DNA of 64,000 nt from Pseudomonas sp. LS44 (GCF_024730785.1 NZ_CP102830.1:3696001-3760000); one strand, 5' to 3'; positions 29,842 through 39,831 are shown, numbered from the stretch's first letter. Translations and numbers: made by a program. Notes: generated by a model not told the origin, from the letters alone.

Positions 29842-29937
29842 TGGCGGAAGGCAGTGGGAGTCGAACCCACCCAGGAACGGCTGCCGTCCCCCACCGGGTT
29901 TGAAGCCCGGCCACGCCACCGGGCGTGATTGCCTTCC
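29842..29937 (-). tRNA. selC: tRNA-Sec (anticodon UCA)
   Basis: On the minus strand the sequence starts GGAAGGCA and ends TGCCTTCC plus discriminator G and an encoded CCA, giving the 8-base acceptor stem of tRNA-Sec. The anticodon loop reads CTTCAAA (anticodon UCA, reading UGA codons), the long variable arm is GC-rich, and the T arm is GTGGGTTCGACTCCCAC. The total of 96 bases with CCA is typical of this unusually long tRNA. It begins only 43 bases after the selB stop on the same strand, so it may share the selAB transcript. Its 3' end is duplicated at 28479-28505. Confidence 0.96.
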
Positions 29938-29980
29938 ATGTACTGGATTTACCGCTCCTACTTCGCACCTCCCTCGCCTC

Positions 29981-31897
29981 TCAGCCAGAGCCAGAACTCA
30001 TTGCCAGCGCCGAATCAGCTCTGATCTTGCGCTCGTTGCCATGCCGCCGCGTAAAACCAATCCGGTCGAAGTATTCGAGTATCTGGACGCTGCGTTTGCG
30101 GCCGGCGCCGATGCGGTCGCGGAATAGGGCGGCGGCGATTGAGTCGGTTTCGTCCTGCATCTTGGCCAGCACTGCGGCCAGTTGGCGGATGGTCGCTTCG
30201 GGGTAGAACAGATCCTTGACCACCTGATGCAGCAGGCCGAGGCGCGCGAGCTTGCGCAGCAGCAGGCGCACCTCGGCGTCGCTGTGCTCCAGCGCGCCGG
30301 CCAGTTCGCGCACCCAAGGTGGGTCGAAGCCGCCGGCTTCGAGCAGCGGCCAGAGGCGTTGGCGCAACGCTTCGTCGGCTTCGCTGAGCTGCACTTGGTG
30401 CTCGGGCAGGTGCAGCCAGGGGCTGCTGCTCTGCAGGCGGCCGTCGCCGAGCAGGTTGTCCAGCAGGGCGATGAACACCGGTCGTTCCAGGTGCGAAAAA
30501 GCGTAGCGGCGCAAGCGGTCGCGGTCCGGGCCTAGCTCGTCGGGCTGTTCGGCATGAAAGCGCGCCAGACCTTCCAGCACGTCGATCTGCAGCGCGGTCC
30601 AGCGAGCCGTGGCGAACAGTCGTGGGCCCTGGCGGGTGTTCGCGGTGCAGACGGCCACCGGCAGTTGCCAGGTGCCGGCGGCGCGGTTGAACTGGCGCTC
30701 CAGCACGGCGGGGTCGAGGCCGTTGTCGGCGCGCTCCAGCAATACCGGCAGTGCGGCCTCCAGGTTCGTCGAGCGCAGAGCCTCGAGTTGTGCCAGGCGC
30801 TCCGGGCTGCGGCGGCCGCGCGCCGGGGCGAAGGGATCGAGCACCCGGCCGCCGCCAATCGTGCGCTGCGCCGACTGGTCGCGCAGCACCAGGCGGTCGC
30901 CATGCACGGCGTGCGCCGGGGCGTTGAGCAGCAGCTGGGCGAGGCCGTAGTCACCGGGCGCCAGGCGCTCGCTGTCGAGCAGTGCGACGCGAGCGGTGAC
31001 GTCCTGGGCGCCGAGGTGCACGTGCACCGGCGTCCAGTGCGCCAGCGCCCGCGTTTCGCTGGCCAGAACCCGCAGTTGAATGTCGATCCGCGTGGTCGGT
31101 GCGTGCAGCACCGGCGCCAGCAGCCAGTCGCCGCGCTGGATGCGTTCCAGCGCCTGTTTGTCGCCGGCGACGTTGAGGGCAACCCGCTGGCCGGCGCCGG
31201 CGTGCTCAACGTTAAGGCTCTGCGCGCGCAGGTCGCGTACCCGCAAGCGCAGGCCAGACGGGCTGAGCAGCAATTCATCACCAATCCGCACCTGGCCGGC
31301 GAAGGCGGTGCCGGCCGCCACCAGCCCGGCGCCGTCGACAGTGAACACGCGGTCCACCGCCAGGCGAAAGTGGCCTTCGGCGCGCCGTTCTCCGGCCACC
31401 GCGGCGTCCGCCGCCAGGGTCAGGCGCAGCATGTCGATGCCGCTTCCGGTGATGCTCGACACCGGATGGATCGGCGCACCGGCGAAGGGCCCGCCGGCCA
31501 GCAGGCTACCGATCTGCTCGCGCACTTCGGCGACGCGCGCGGCGTCGACCCGGTCGACCTTGGTCAGGGCCACGCGCGCGCGGGGAATGCCCAGCAGTTC
31601 GACGATCGCCAGGTGCTCGCGGGTCTGCGGCATCACCCCGTCGTCGGCGGCAACGACCAGCAGCACCAGGTCGATGCCGCTGGCCCCGGCGAGCATGTTG
31701 TGGATGAAGCGCTCGTGGCCCGGTACGTCGATGAAGCCCGTGAGCGCTCCGTCGCCAAGGTCGGCGTAGAGGTAGCCGAGGTCGATGGTGATGCCGCGCG
31801 CGCGCTCGGCCGGGCGACGGTCGCCCTCGATGCCGGTGAGGGCGCGCAGCAGCGCGGTCTTGCCATGGTCGATGTGCCCCGCCGTGCCGACGATCAA
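29981..31897 (-). CDS. selB: Selenocysteine-specific elongation factor SelB
   Basis: SelB carries Sec-tRNA to the ribosome at UGA codons that are followed by a SECIS hairpin. From a TTG start at 31897 it has 638 residues: an EF-Tu-like GTPase domain beginning [14 protein letters not shown], with DVPGHE and TKVD motifs, two beta-barrel domains, and four C-terminal winged-helix domains (about 380-638) that bind the SECIS. TTG is preferred because it gives the family N-terminus and its TTGA overlaps the selA stop; a frame open from 31972 would add 25 unrelated residues. selA lies upstream and selC downstream. Confidence 0.95.
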   Translation of the reverse strand: MIVGTAGHIDHGKTALLRALTGIEGDRRPAERARGITIDLGYLYADLGDGALTGFIDVPGHERFIHNMLAGASGIDLVLLVVAADDGVMPQTREHLAIVELLGIPRARVALTKVDRVDAARVAEVREQIGSLLAGGPFAGAPIHPVSSITGSGIDMLRLTLAADAAVAGERRAEGHFRLAVDRVFTVDGAGLVAAGTAFAGQVRIGDELLLSPSGLRLRVRDLRAQSLNVEHAGAGQRVALNVAGDKQALERIQRGDWLLAPVLHAPTTRIDIQLRVLASETRALAHWTPVHVHLGAQDVTARVALLDSERLAPGDYGLAQLLLNAPAHAVHGDRLVLRDQSAQRTIGGGRVLDPFAPARGRRSPERLAQLEALRSTNLEAALPVLLERADNGLDPAVLERQFNRAAGTWQLPVAVCTANTRQGPRLFATARWTALQIDVLEGLARFHAEQPDELGPDRDRLRRYAFSHLERPVFIALLDNLLGDGRLQSSSPWLHLPEHQVQLSEADEALRQRLWPLLEAGGFDPPWVRELAGALEHSDAEVRLLLRKLARLGLLHQVVKDLFYPEATIRQLAAVLAKMQDETDSIAAALFRDRIGAGRKRSVQILEYFDRIGFTRRHGNERKIRADSALAMSSGSG

Positions 31898-33300
31898 ACC
31901 GACGCCTCCGCCAGCAGGGCCAGTTGGCCGAGGAAGGCCGGCTCGTCGTCGAGCTGGCGCAGGTCGAGCCACAGGGCGTCATCGTCGAGACGGCCGAGCA
32001 CCGGAATCGGCAGGCTGCGCAGGAACTCTTCCAACGTTCGCAGGGCGCGCCCGCGCAGGCGCTTGGGTTGTTGCGGGCGCAGGCACAAGGCGGCGCTGGG
32101 CAGGCGGGCGACCGGCTGCGCACCGCTGCCGATCATCCCTAATGCCGGTTCGACGCTGACCTGCCAAGTAGTGCCGAGTTGCGCGGCCACGGCGGGCAGC
32201 AGGTGTTCGGCCTGAGTCTGGATTTCCGCCTGTGGTCGGCTGAGCAGGCGCAGGGTGGTCAAGCGCTCGGCGAGGCGGTCCGGGTCGCGGTACAGGTTGA
32301 GCACCGCTTCCAGCGCGGCGAGGGTCAGCTTGTCGACACGCAGGGCGCGTTTGAGCGGGTTCTTTTTGATCTTGGCGATCAGCTCCTTGCTGCCGAGGAT
32401 CAGCCCGGCCTGCGGGCCGCCGAGCAGTTTGTCGCCGCTGAAAGTGACGATGTCGGCGCCATCGGCCAAGGCCTCCTGCACGGTCGGTTCCTTGGGCAGG
32501 CCCCAGCGCGTGAGGTCGAGCAGGCTGCCGCTGCCGAGGTCTTCCAGCAGCGGCAGGCCGTGGGCGTGGGCGATGGCCGCCAGTTCGGCGGTCGGCACGC
32601 TGGCGGTGAAGCCCTGCACGCTGTAGTTGCTGGTGTGTACGCGCATCAGCAGGCCGCTGCGCGGAGTGATCGCCGCCTCGTAATCGCGGGCGTGGGTACG
32701 GTTGGTGGTGCCGACTTCGACCAGCTTCACGCCCGCGCGGGCCATGATGTCGGGGATGCGGAAGGCGCCGCCGATCTCGATCAGCTCGCCGCGCCCGATC
32801 ACTCCTTCCTTGCGCGCGCCGAGGCTGTTCAGCGCCAGCAGCACCGCGGCGGCGTTGTTGTTGACCACGGTGACGGCCTCGGCGCCGGTCAGCTCGCGAA
32901 TCAGCCCAGTGATCAGGTCGTCGCGGTCGCCGCGCTTGCCACTGGCCAGGTCGAATTCGAGGTTTAGCGGGTAACGCGCGGCCAGGGTGATCGCTTCGAT
33001 CGCTTCGTCTGGCAGCAACGCGCGGCCAAGATTGGTGTGCAGCACGGTGCCGGTGAGGTTGAACACCCGCCGCACCTTGCTCGCGTGACCGGCCGCCAGG
33101 CGTTCGCCGGCGCGTCCGGCGAGCACCGCTTCGCTGAGTTCGACGGCGGCGAGGTGGCCGTGGCGGGCCGGCTCGCGCAGTTCGTCGAGCAGGTCGCGCA
33201 GAGTTTTCAGCAGGGCATCGCGGCCGTAGCGTTGGTGCAGCGGCGAACAGGCCGGGCTGCGCAACAGGCGGTCGATGGAGGGCAGGCGAATGGCAGTCAT
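31894..33300 (-). CDS. selA: L-seryl-tRNA(Sec) selenium transferase SelA
   Basis: SelA converts Ser-tRNA-Sec to Sec-tRNA-Sec with selenophosphate. The 468-residue PLP enzyme has the family N-terminal helical domain, the [18 protein letters not shown] segment, and Lys291 in [13 protein letters not shown] as the PLP lysine (E. coli K295). The stop overlaps the TTG start of selB by four bases, so the two are translated together. The 272-base gap to fdhE holds two repeat elements. Confidence 0.97.
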   Translation of the reverse strand: MTAIRLPSIDRLLRSPACSPLHQRYGRDALLKTLRDLLDELREPARHGHLAAVELSEAVLAGRAGERLAAGHASKVRRVFNLTGTVLHTNLGRALLPDEAIEAITLAARYPLNLEFDLASGKRGDRDDLITGLIRELTGAEAVTVVNNNAAAVLLALNSLGARKEGVIGRGELIEIGGAFRIPDIMARAGVKLVEVGTTNRTHARDYEAAITPRSGLLMRVHTSNYSVQGFTASVPTAELAAIAHAHGLPLLEDLGSGSLLDLTRWGLPKEPTVQEALADGADIVTFSGDKLLGGPQAGLILGSKELIAKIKKNPLKRALRVDKLTLAALEAVLNLYRDPDRLAERLTTLRLLSRPQAEIQTQAEHLLPAVAAQLGTTWQVSVEPALGMIGSGAQPVARLPSAALCLRPQQPKRLRGRALRTLEEFLRSLPIPVLGRLDDDALWLDLRQLDDEPAFLGQLALLAEASV

Positions 33301-33452
33301 GCACGAGTCTCGTGACGATTTACCTTCACCAGTGTAGGCAGGGATCGCGTGGGGTTATGGAATAGAGGCAGAACGGGGGAGTTGCCTGATACTCCGGATT
33401 GCATCCGGTCTACGGCCTGGCAACCGCGCAGCCCATCGACAAACACAGGCCT

Positions 33453-33507
33453 GTAGGGCGGGTGCAACCCGCCAAGGTTCACCACTCGCGGGTTGCACCC
33501 GCCCTAC
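33453..33507. repeat. REP pair, GTAG-GGCGGGTGCAACCC family
   Basis: Perfect 20-base inverted arms at 33453-33472 and 33488-33507. Each is GTAG followed by the palindrome GGCGGGT-GCA-ACCCGCC. A half copy of another family (TCCGGATTGCATCCGG with CTAC) lies just before it at 33393-33414. Both are in the selA-fdhE gap. Confidence 0.8.
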
Positions 33508-33516
33508 GTCACTCTT

Positions 33517-33556
33517 CCCTCTCCCCCAGCCCCTCTCCCGTGGACGGGAGAGGGGA
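33517..33556. repeat. CCCTCTCCC/GGGAGAGGG hairpin repeat
   Basis: CCCTCTCCCCCAGCCCCTC then CCCGTGGACGGGAGAGGGG: a C+T-rich tract ahead of a hairpin with a 12-base arm. It lies between fdhE and selA, 17 bases from the fdhE stop. Confidence 0.75.
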
Positions 33557-33572
33557 GGAAAAGCAAATCGCG

Positions 33573-34502
33573 TCAATCGCTGCCGCCGGGTGCGAGCAGC
33601 AGGTTGGGGGCGCGGCGCTGGAAGCCTTCCTCGTTCAGGCGCAGGTCGAGGTCGAGGCTGGCGAGGTCGTCGGCTTGGGCTTCGGCGTGAGCGTCGTGGT
33701 CGAGATAGAACTGTTTCAGATAGCCCTGGCAGTTGGGGCAGGCCTCGGCGCGGATCGGCGCATGCTCACCCTTCACGCCGTCACGCTCCAGGGACAGATA
33801 GGTGAGCTGCTTGCTCTCCTGGCAATGGCTGCATTTGACCCGCACGTAATGCCACTCGCAGGAGCACAGCGAACAGGCCAGATAACGCAGGCCGGCCTGT
33901 TTGCCGCGATGGCGGATCAGCCCGGTGACCGGCGGCGAGCCGCAGGCCGGGCACAGGGTCTGCGCCTCGGACTCCACCACCGCGCCGTCCGGCAAGGCCA
34001 GCAGCCAGTGACTGAACGCGACTTGCAAGGCCGCGCCGAGGAACGGCACCAGCGCCGCCGGGAGCAGATCAAACTGGCCGCTGAGCAGGCCGATCGCCCA
34101 GGCTTTGCGCTGGCCGCTGTCGGCGCTGTGCAGCTGTTCCAGCGCGGTGGCGACGAGCGGATTGCGCGCCTGATAAACCTGCAGCAACGCATCCAGCGCC
34201 GGCAACCAGCCGTCGGCGCGCACCAGCGCCTCGAAGGCCAACGGCGGCATGCGGTGCTCCTGGCTCAGGGCCAGCGCTTCGGGTGTCGGGCCGGGTAGCT
34301 TAGGCGGGATATCCAGCACCTGTTGTTGGGCTTCGCAAAGCGCGGCGATCAAGCCCAGATAGCCGGCCAATGGATGACCTTCGGCGAGGTGCCGCAGGCG
34401 TGCGGCGCGGAGTTGGAACAGGTCATGCAGCGGCAGGTTGAAGAGCGGCGGAATATTCGCCGCGGCTTCGATCTGGCCGGATTCGAGAATGATGCCTGGC
34501 AC
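33573..34502 (-). CDS. fdhE: Formate dehydrogenase accessory protein FdhE
   Basis: FdhE is a cytoplasmic maturation factor needed for active formate dehydrogenases N and O; it binds iron through cysteine pairs. The 309-residue protein shows four CxxC motifs in order, CPAC, CSLC, CSHC and CPNC, in the C-terminal half. The start codon is GTG at 34502 (protein begins MPGIILESG), which fits the family N-terminus. It lies downstream of fdnI in the same direction, with a 290-base gap full of REP elements. Confidence 0.95.
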   Translation of the reverse strand: MPGIILESGQIEAAANIPPLFNLPLHDLFQLRAARLRHLAEGHPLAGYLGLIAALCEAQQQVLDIPPKLPGPTPEALALSQEHRMPPLAFEALVRADGWLPALDALLQVYQARNPLVATALEQLHSADSGQRKAWAIGLLSGQFDLLPAALVPFLGAALQVAFSHWLLALPDGAVVESEAQTLCPACGSPPVTGLIRHRGKQAGLRYLACSLCSCEWHYVRVKCSHCQESKQLTYLSLERDGVKGEHAPIRAEACPNCQGYLKQFYLDHDAHAEAQADDLASLDLDLRLNEEGFQRRAPNLLLAPGGSD

Positions 34503-34616
34503 GCAAGGACTCCTCGCAGGGTTGAGGGCTTGGTTAGAGCGTAGGTGGTTATAGGCGACCGTTGCTGAAGTCGGGAGGCTGCCGGATTGGATTCAGGTGG
34601 CTGTCTGGCTACAGGC

Positions 34617-34770
34617 CGTTGGGCATCGCTACGCTCAGCGCCAACCTACGGGGAAAGGCGCCGTTGCGGGGTGGTCGTAGGTTGGGCTGAAGCGCAAGGC
34701 GCTGATGCCCAACGCGGAACCTGCGGCTGGCGTGAGTCGTTGGGTATCGCTGCGCTCAACGCCAACCTAC
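34617..34770. repeat. Cluster of three REPs, GTAG-GTTGGGC family
   Basis: Three copies lie head to tail or inverted between fdhE and fdnI: 34617-34650 (GTTGGGCATCGC...CCAACCTAC), 34676-34715 (GTAGGTTGGGCTGA...GCCCAAC) and 34738-34770 (GTTGGGTATCGC...CCAACCTAC). Each is GTAG plus a GTTGGGC/GCCCAAC palindrome. Further copies are at 60787-60893. Confidence 0.82.
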
Positions 34771-34792
34771 AAAAGCCCGCACGTCGCCTTGG

Positions 34793-35428
34793 TTACGGCT
34801 TGCCGTCGCCCTTGCCTTCGGTCATTTGCCGATACCAGCGCCGGTGGTGTTTGCGGGCCCAGCCGCGGCTGACCCAGCCTTGGGTCATGGCGCCGACCGA
34901 GCCTTTGATCCAGATACCGGCGTAGATATGCACGAGGATCGAGGCGATCAGCACGAAGGCCGCGAGCGCATGAGCCAGCGCCGCCACGCGGATCAATTCG
35001 ATGCCGAACCAGTGACTGAAGTACTCGCGCCAGATCACCACCCCGCTTAGCAGCAGCACCAGCATGCACAGGATCAGGGTCCAGAACAGCAGCTTCTGCC
35101 CGGCGTTGTAGCGCCCGACTTCCGGCAGGTTTTCCTCGCGGTTGTTGACCACGTCGCGCCATTGCTTGAGCCATTGCCCGTCGCTGCGGTCGAGGCGGTT
35201 GTGGCCGGCGAAACGCACCGCCAGCCAGAGGAAGAACAGGAACATGCCGATGCCGAGGAACGGATGCAGGATGCGCGTCCACGGCCCGCCGCCGAACAGG
35301 TTGGTGAGCCAGAACATCGCCGGATGAAACAGCGCCAGCCCGGACAACCCGGCGAGCACGAAGAAGATCGCCACCGCCCAGTGATTGGTGCGTTCGGAGG
35401 CGTTGTAGCGCTGGATGTCTTTGTTCAT
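34793..35428 (-). CDS. fdnI: Formate dehydrogenase-N gamma subunit (cytochrome b556)
   Basis: The 211-residue inner-membrane subunit takes electrons from FdnH to the quinone pool through two b hemes. It has four membrane helices with histidines suited to heme binding (RTNHWAVAIFF, ILHPFLGIGMF, ALAHALAAF, LVHIYAGIW). The C-terminus is basic and cytoplasmic. The ATG at 35428 is chosen because a longer frame runs back into the repeat between fdnH and fdnI. It lies 128 bases after fdnH. Confidence 0.95.
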   Translation of the reverse strand: MNKDIQRYNASERTNHWAVAIFFVLAGLSGLALFHPAMFWLTNLFGGGPWTRILHPFLGIGMFLFFLWLAVRFAGHNRLDRSDGQWLKQWRDVVNNREENLPEVGRYNAGQKLLFWTLILCMLVLLLSGVVIWREYFSHWFGIELIRVAALAHALAAFVLIASILVHIYAGIWIKGSVGAMTQGWVSRGWARKHHRRWYRQMTEGKGDGKP

Positions 35429-35455
35429 CGTCGACTCCTGAACTTGCTCAGTCTC

Positions 35456-35545
35456 CCCTCTCCCACCGGTGGGAGAGGGGCCGGGGGAGAGGGTCGTCAG
35501 GCGACACGGTCCTCTCCCCAACCCTCTCCCATAAATGGGAGAGGG
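35456..35545. repeat. Pair of CCCTCTCCC/GGGAGAGGG hairpins
   Basis: Two hairpins in the fdnH-fdnI gap: 35456-35480 (CCCCTCTCCCACC with its exact complement, no loop) and 35522-35545 (CCCTCTCCCAT, loop AA). Between them lies CGGGGGAGAGGG. They interrupt an operon, so they could act as mRNA processing or stability signals between subunit genes. Confidence 0.78.
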
Positions 35546-35556
35546 AGCTAACAGGC

Positions 35557-36492
35557 CTACCGCGGCGCCTTGGGATCAAAGGTGTGCACGGCCGGATCGA
35601 CCTGATGCACGGCCGATTCGCCGACCACCACGCCCGGCTCTTCGTCTTCCTCGACCACGTTGCGGCCGACCCGGATGTAGTGGAAGAAACCGACCAGGGC
35701 GACCATGCCCATCGCCAGCAGGCCGATCGGTTTGCTCACTCCCTTCCACAGGCTGACCACCGGGCTGATGTGCGGGTCGGCGGGCAGGCCGGCGTACAGC
35801 GCCGGGGTGTCGGCGTGGTGCAGCACGTACATCACATGGGTGCCGCCGACGCCTTCCGGGTCGTACAGACCGGCGTGCTCGTAGCCGCGCGACTTGAGAT
35901 CGACGATGCGTTCCTCGGCGTGCACTTTCATGTCTTCCTTGGTGCCGAAGACGATGGCGCCGGTCGGGCAAGTCTTCACGCAGGCTGGCTCCAGGCCCAC
36001 CGACACGCGGTCGGAACACAAGGTGCACTTGTAGGCCTTGTGGTCCTTCTGCGAGATGCGCGGAATGTTGAACGGGCAGCCGGTGATGCAATAGCCGCAA
36101 CCGATGCAGTGGTCCTGGTTGAAGTCGACGATGCCGTTGGCGTACTTGACGATCGCCCCGGGGCTCGGGCAGGCCGCCAGGCAGCCGGGCTCGTCGCAGT
36201 GCATGCAGCCGTCCTTGCGGATCAGCCATTCGAGGTTGCCGTCGCCGCGGACGTTTTCGGTAAAGCGCATCAGGGTCCAGGTTTCTGCGCTCAGGTCCGC
36301 CGGGTTGTCGTAGGTGCCATGGTTCTGGCCAACCTCGTCACGCAGATCATTCCATTCCGAACAGGCAACCTGGCAGGCCTTGCAGCCGATGCACTTGGAC
36401 ACGTCGATGAGCTTGGCCACCTCGTCCATCTGGCGCACCGAGGGCATCGGTGTGGTGGTGGCGGAGCGGGCGATGATGTCTTGTGAGGCCAT
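35557..36492 (-). CDS. fdnH: Formate dehydrogenase-N beta subunit (iron-sulfur)
   Basis: The 311-residue electron-transfer subunit carries four [4Fe-4S] clusters. The cysteine groups are visible in order: [35 protein letters not shown] and CTLC...CVKTC. A C-terminal membrane helix (about 258-280, [18 protein letters not shown]) anchors it on the periplasmic side next to FdnI. It starts 11 bases after the fdnG stop. Confidence 0.96.
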   Translation of the reverse strand: MASQDIIARSATTTPMPSVRQMDEVAKLIDVSKCIGCKACQVACSEWNDLRDEVGQNHGTYDNPADLSAETWTLMRFTENVRGDGNLEWLIRKDGCMHCDEPGCLAACPSPGAIVKYANGIVDFNQDHCIGCGYCITGCPFNIPRISQKDHKAYKCTLCSDRVSVGLEPACVKTCPTGAIVFGTKEDMKVHAEERIVDLKSRGYEHAGLYDPEGVGGTHVMYVLHHADTPALYAGLPADPHISPVVSLWKGVSKPIGLLAMGMVALVGFFHYIRVGRNVVEEDEEPGVVVGESAVHQVDPAVHTFDPKAPR

Positions 36493-36503
36493 GGCTCAGC
36501 TCC

Positions 36504-39500
36504 TTATGCCTTTTCCACGTTGACCAGGAACGACTTGAACTCCGGCGTCTGCGTATTACCGTCGCCGACGAAGGGGGTCAGGGTGTTGGTCAGGTAGCCG
36601 TTGCGGGCCACACCGGAGAAACCCCAGTGCAGCGGGATGCCGACCTGGTGCACGGTTTTGCCGTCCACGGTCAGCGGTCTGAGGCGTTTGGTGACCACCG
36701 CCACCGCCTTGATATAGCCGCGATTGGAGGACACCTTGACCCGCTCGCCAGCGACGATGCCGAGCTCGCCGGCCAGCACTTCGCCGATCTCGACGAACTG
36801 CTCGGGTTGGGTGATCGCGGCCAGTCGGCAGTGCTTGGTCCAGAAGTGGAAGTGCTCAGTGAGCCGGTAAGTGGTCGCCGCATAGGGGAACTCGTCGGCC
36901 TTGCCGAACAGCTCCATGTCGCCCTTGAACACCCGTGCCGCCGGACTGCTGGTGGCCTGCGGATTGTTCGGGTGCAACGGGTTGCGCCCGATCGGCGTCT
37001 CGAACGGCTCGTAGTGCTCAGGGAACGGCCCCTCGGCCATCTTGTCGATGGCGAAGAAACGCGCCACCCCTTCCGGGTTCATGATGAACGGGCTCATGCC
37101 CGCCTCCGGCGGCACGTCGACCTTGAAGTCCGGCACGTCGGTACCGGCCCAGGCCTTGCCGTTCCACCACACCAGGCGTTTCTTCACCGGGTCCCAGGGT
37201 TTGCCGGACACGTCGGCCGAGGCGCGGTTGTAGAGAATCCGCCGGTTGGCCGGCCAGGCCCAGGCCCAGCCAGCGGTCTGGCCCATGGCGTAGGGGTCGG
37301 AGTTGTCACGCCGGGCCATCTGGTTACCCAACTGAGTCCAGGAGCCGCAGAAGATCCAGCAGCCGCTGGCCGTGCTGCCGTCGTCACGCAGCAGAGCGAA
37401 ACCGGGCAATTGTTCGCCGGCCTTGGCCAACACGGCACCGCTGGCTGGGTCGCTGACATCGGCGAGCGCCTTGCCGTTGTACTCCTTGGCCAGTTCGTCC
37501 GGGCCCGGCTCTTCGGGCTTCAGATACGCCCAGTCGAGGCCGAGGATCGGCGCCGGAAAAGCCCCACCGTCTTTCTGATAGGCGCTACGCAGGCGATGGT
37601 ACAAACCCGCCATGACGAAGATATCCGTACGCGCCTGGCCGGGCGGTTCAGCGCCCTTCCAGTGCCACTGCAGCCAGCGCCCACTGTTGACGATCGAGCC
37701 GTCCTCTTCGGCGAAACAACTGATCGGCAGGCGGAACACCGTGGTCTGGATGTTCGCCGTATCGACTTCGTTGTATTCGTCAGCGTGACGCCAGAACTCC
37801 GAGGTCTCGGTGGCCAGCGGGTCCATCACCACCAACCATTTCAGCTTGGCCAGCGCGGCGCTGACCTTGGCCTTGTTGGGGAACGAGGCCAGCGGGTTGA
37901 AGCCCTGGCAGAAGTAACCGTTGACCTTGCCCTGATACATCATGTCGAAGTAGCGCAGCACATCGTAGCCGCCGGGCACATCGAGCTTCGGCAGCCAGTC
38001 GTAGCACCAGTTGTTCTCGACGCTGGCGTTCTTACCAAACCAGCTTTTCATCAGACTGACGTGGAACTTGCCATAGTTCTGCCAATACGACATCTGCCCT
38101 GGGCGCAGCGGCTTGCTCGCGCGCTTGGCGATATAGGCCGGGTAATCCTGCTCGGCATCCATCGCCAGAGTCAGGTAGCCGGGCAGCGAATTGGACAGCA
38201 GGCCGAGGTCGGTGAGGCCCTGGATGTTGGAGTGACCGCGCAGGGCATTCATGCCGCCGCCGGGCATGCCGATGTTGCCCAGCAGCAACTGGACCATGGC
38301 GCCGGTGCGGATCATCTGCGAGCCGACCGAGTGCTGAGTCCAGCCAAGCGCGTACATGATGGTCATGGCCTTGCCGGGCGCCGAAGTCTCAGCGATCTCC
38401 GTCCAGACCTTGAGCATGGCGTCCTTCGGCGTGCCGCAGATGCTGCTGACCAGGTCCGCGGTGTAGCGGCTGTAGTGCTGCTTCATCAACTGGAACACGC
38501 AACGCGGGTTTTCCAGGGTCGGGTCGACCTTGGCGAAGCCTTGCTCGTCCAGCTCATAGCCCCAGGCGGATTTGTCCGGGTAGGTACGCTTGGCGGCGTC
38601 GTAGCCGTTGAACATGCCGTTCTCGAAGCTGAAACCTTCCTTCACGATGAACGACACATCGGTGTAGTTGCGTACGTATTCGTGCTGGATCTTGTCGTGT
38701 TCGATCAGGTAATTGATCAGCCCGCCAAGGAAGGCGATATCGGTGCCGGTGCGGATGGGCGCGTAGAAATCCGCCACCGAGGCCGAACGGGTGAAACGCG
38801 GATCGACCACGATCAGCCGAGCGTTATTGTGCGCCTTGGCTTCGGTGACCCATTTGAACCCGCAGGGATGCGCTTCGGCGGCGTTGCCGCCCATGATCAG
38901 CACCAGATCGGCATTCTTGATGTCGGTCCAGTGGTTGGTCATGGCTCCTCGGCCAAACGTCGGGGCAAGACTTGCCACCGTCGGGCCGTGTCAGACACGC
39001 GCTTGGTTATCGAATCCCAGGATGCCGAGAGAACGCATCACCTTATGGGTGATGTAGCCCGCTTCATTGGACGAGGCCGAGGCCGCCAGGAAACCGGTGG
39101 TCAGCCAGCGGTTGACCGTCAAGCCGTCGGCATTCTTCTCGATGAAGTTGGCGTCGCGGTCTTCTTTCACCAGTTTGGCGATGCGATCGAGCGCTTCATT
39201 CCATTCGATGCGCTTCCATTCCTTGGTACCGGGCTCGCGAACTTGCGGATACTTCAGGCGGTTCGGGCTATGGATGAAATCCAACAGACCGGCGCCTTTC
39301 GGGCAGAGGGTGCCGCGGTTGACCGGGTGGTCGGCGTCGCCCTCGATATGGATGATGTTTTGCGCGACGTTTTTCGCCGCATCACCCTGGCTGTACATGA
39401 TCAGGCCGCAGCCGACCGAACAGTAGGGGCAGGTGTTGCGCGTCTCGATCGTGCGCGCCAGTTTGAAATGGCGCACCTGGTCGGCGAAAGCTGCCGGGGG

Positions 39501-39581
39501 AGCTACCCCCAGAGCCGCCAGGCTCGATCCTCCAAGGCCCACAGCGCAGACCTTGAAGAACTGTCGACGGTTCATGTCCAT
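36504..39581 (-). CDS. fdnG: Formate dehydrogenase-N alpha subunit, selenoprotein
   Basis: The catalytic subunit oxidises formate in the periplasm at a molybdenum (bis-MGD) site with selenocysteine. It has 1025 residues when the in-frame TGA at 38991-38993 is read as Sec197. A twin-arginine signal (NRRQFFK) starts the protein, CPYCSVGCG begins the cluster-binding domain, and DNQARV-Sec-HGPTVASLAPTFGRG spans the UGA exactly as in E. coli FdnG (Sec196). Downstream the frame stays open for 828 codons. A SECIS hairpin lies directly after the UGA. A leader hairpin and a GCAGGAGAG ribosome site precede the ATG. It is the first gene of fdnG-fdnH-fdnI-fdhE-selA-selB-selC. Confidence 0.97.
38950..38993 (-). 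promoter_or_regulatory. Bacterial SECIS element of fdnG
   Basis: Just after the UGA (38993-38991, minus strand) the RNA can form GGCAA (38976-38972), loop GUC, UUGCC (38968-38964), within a longer CGG...CCG stem. Its distance from the UGA and the GGCAAGUCUUGCC core resemble the E. coli fdnG SECIS, which SelB binds. Confidence 0.85.
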
Positions 39582-39606
39582 CGTGGCTCTCCTGCATCAG
39601 GCAGTG

Positions 39607-39631
39607 GATGCCCGGGGCATTGCCGGGCATC
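39607..39631 (-). promoter_or_regulatory. Strong hairpin in the fdnG leader
   Basis: A perfect 9-base stem, GATGCCCGG (39607-39615) with CCGGGCATC (39623-39631) and a 7-base loop, ends 26 bases upstream of the fdnG ATG. There is no U-run, so it is not an evident terminator; it may be a translation or mRNA-stability element. Confidence 0.45.
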
Positions 39632-39831
39632 TCGCCCCATAGAGGGTAGCCCTCCCCCAGTATTAATCCAGCAGCGCTCTGGGTAGGCGCATCCAGGCCC
39701 ATCGGCTATAGTCGGGCACGGCGTTCGCCACGCCACCCGTCCGCGGAAAGGGCTGCGCCCAGGCTGCATTTGCCGACTTCGTCATACGACTCCCGGCCTC
39801 CCAGCGGACAAGGCCAGCCATAGGGGTTCGT

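Noticed and set aside
38991..38993. In-frame stop in fdnG taken as a nonsense mutation or sequencing error
   Set aside because: The flanking residues, SECIS hairpin and adjacent selA-selB-selC show it is a selenocysteine codon.
36483..39686. A plus-strand open frame of over 1000 codons antisense to fdnG
   Set aside because: It mirrors a high-G+C gene on the other strand, has no recognisable domain or ribosome site, and fdnG is unmistakable; treated as a shadow frame.
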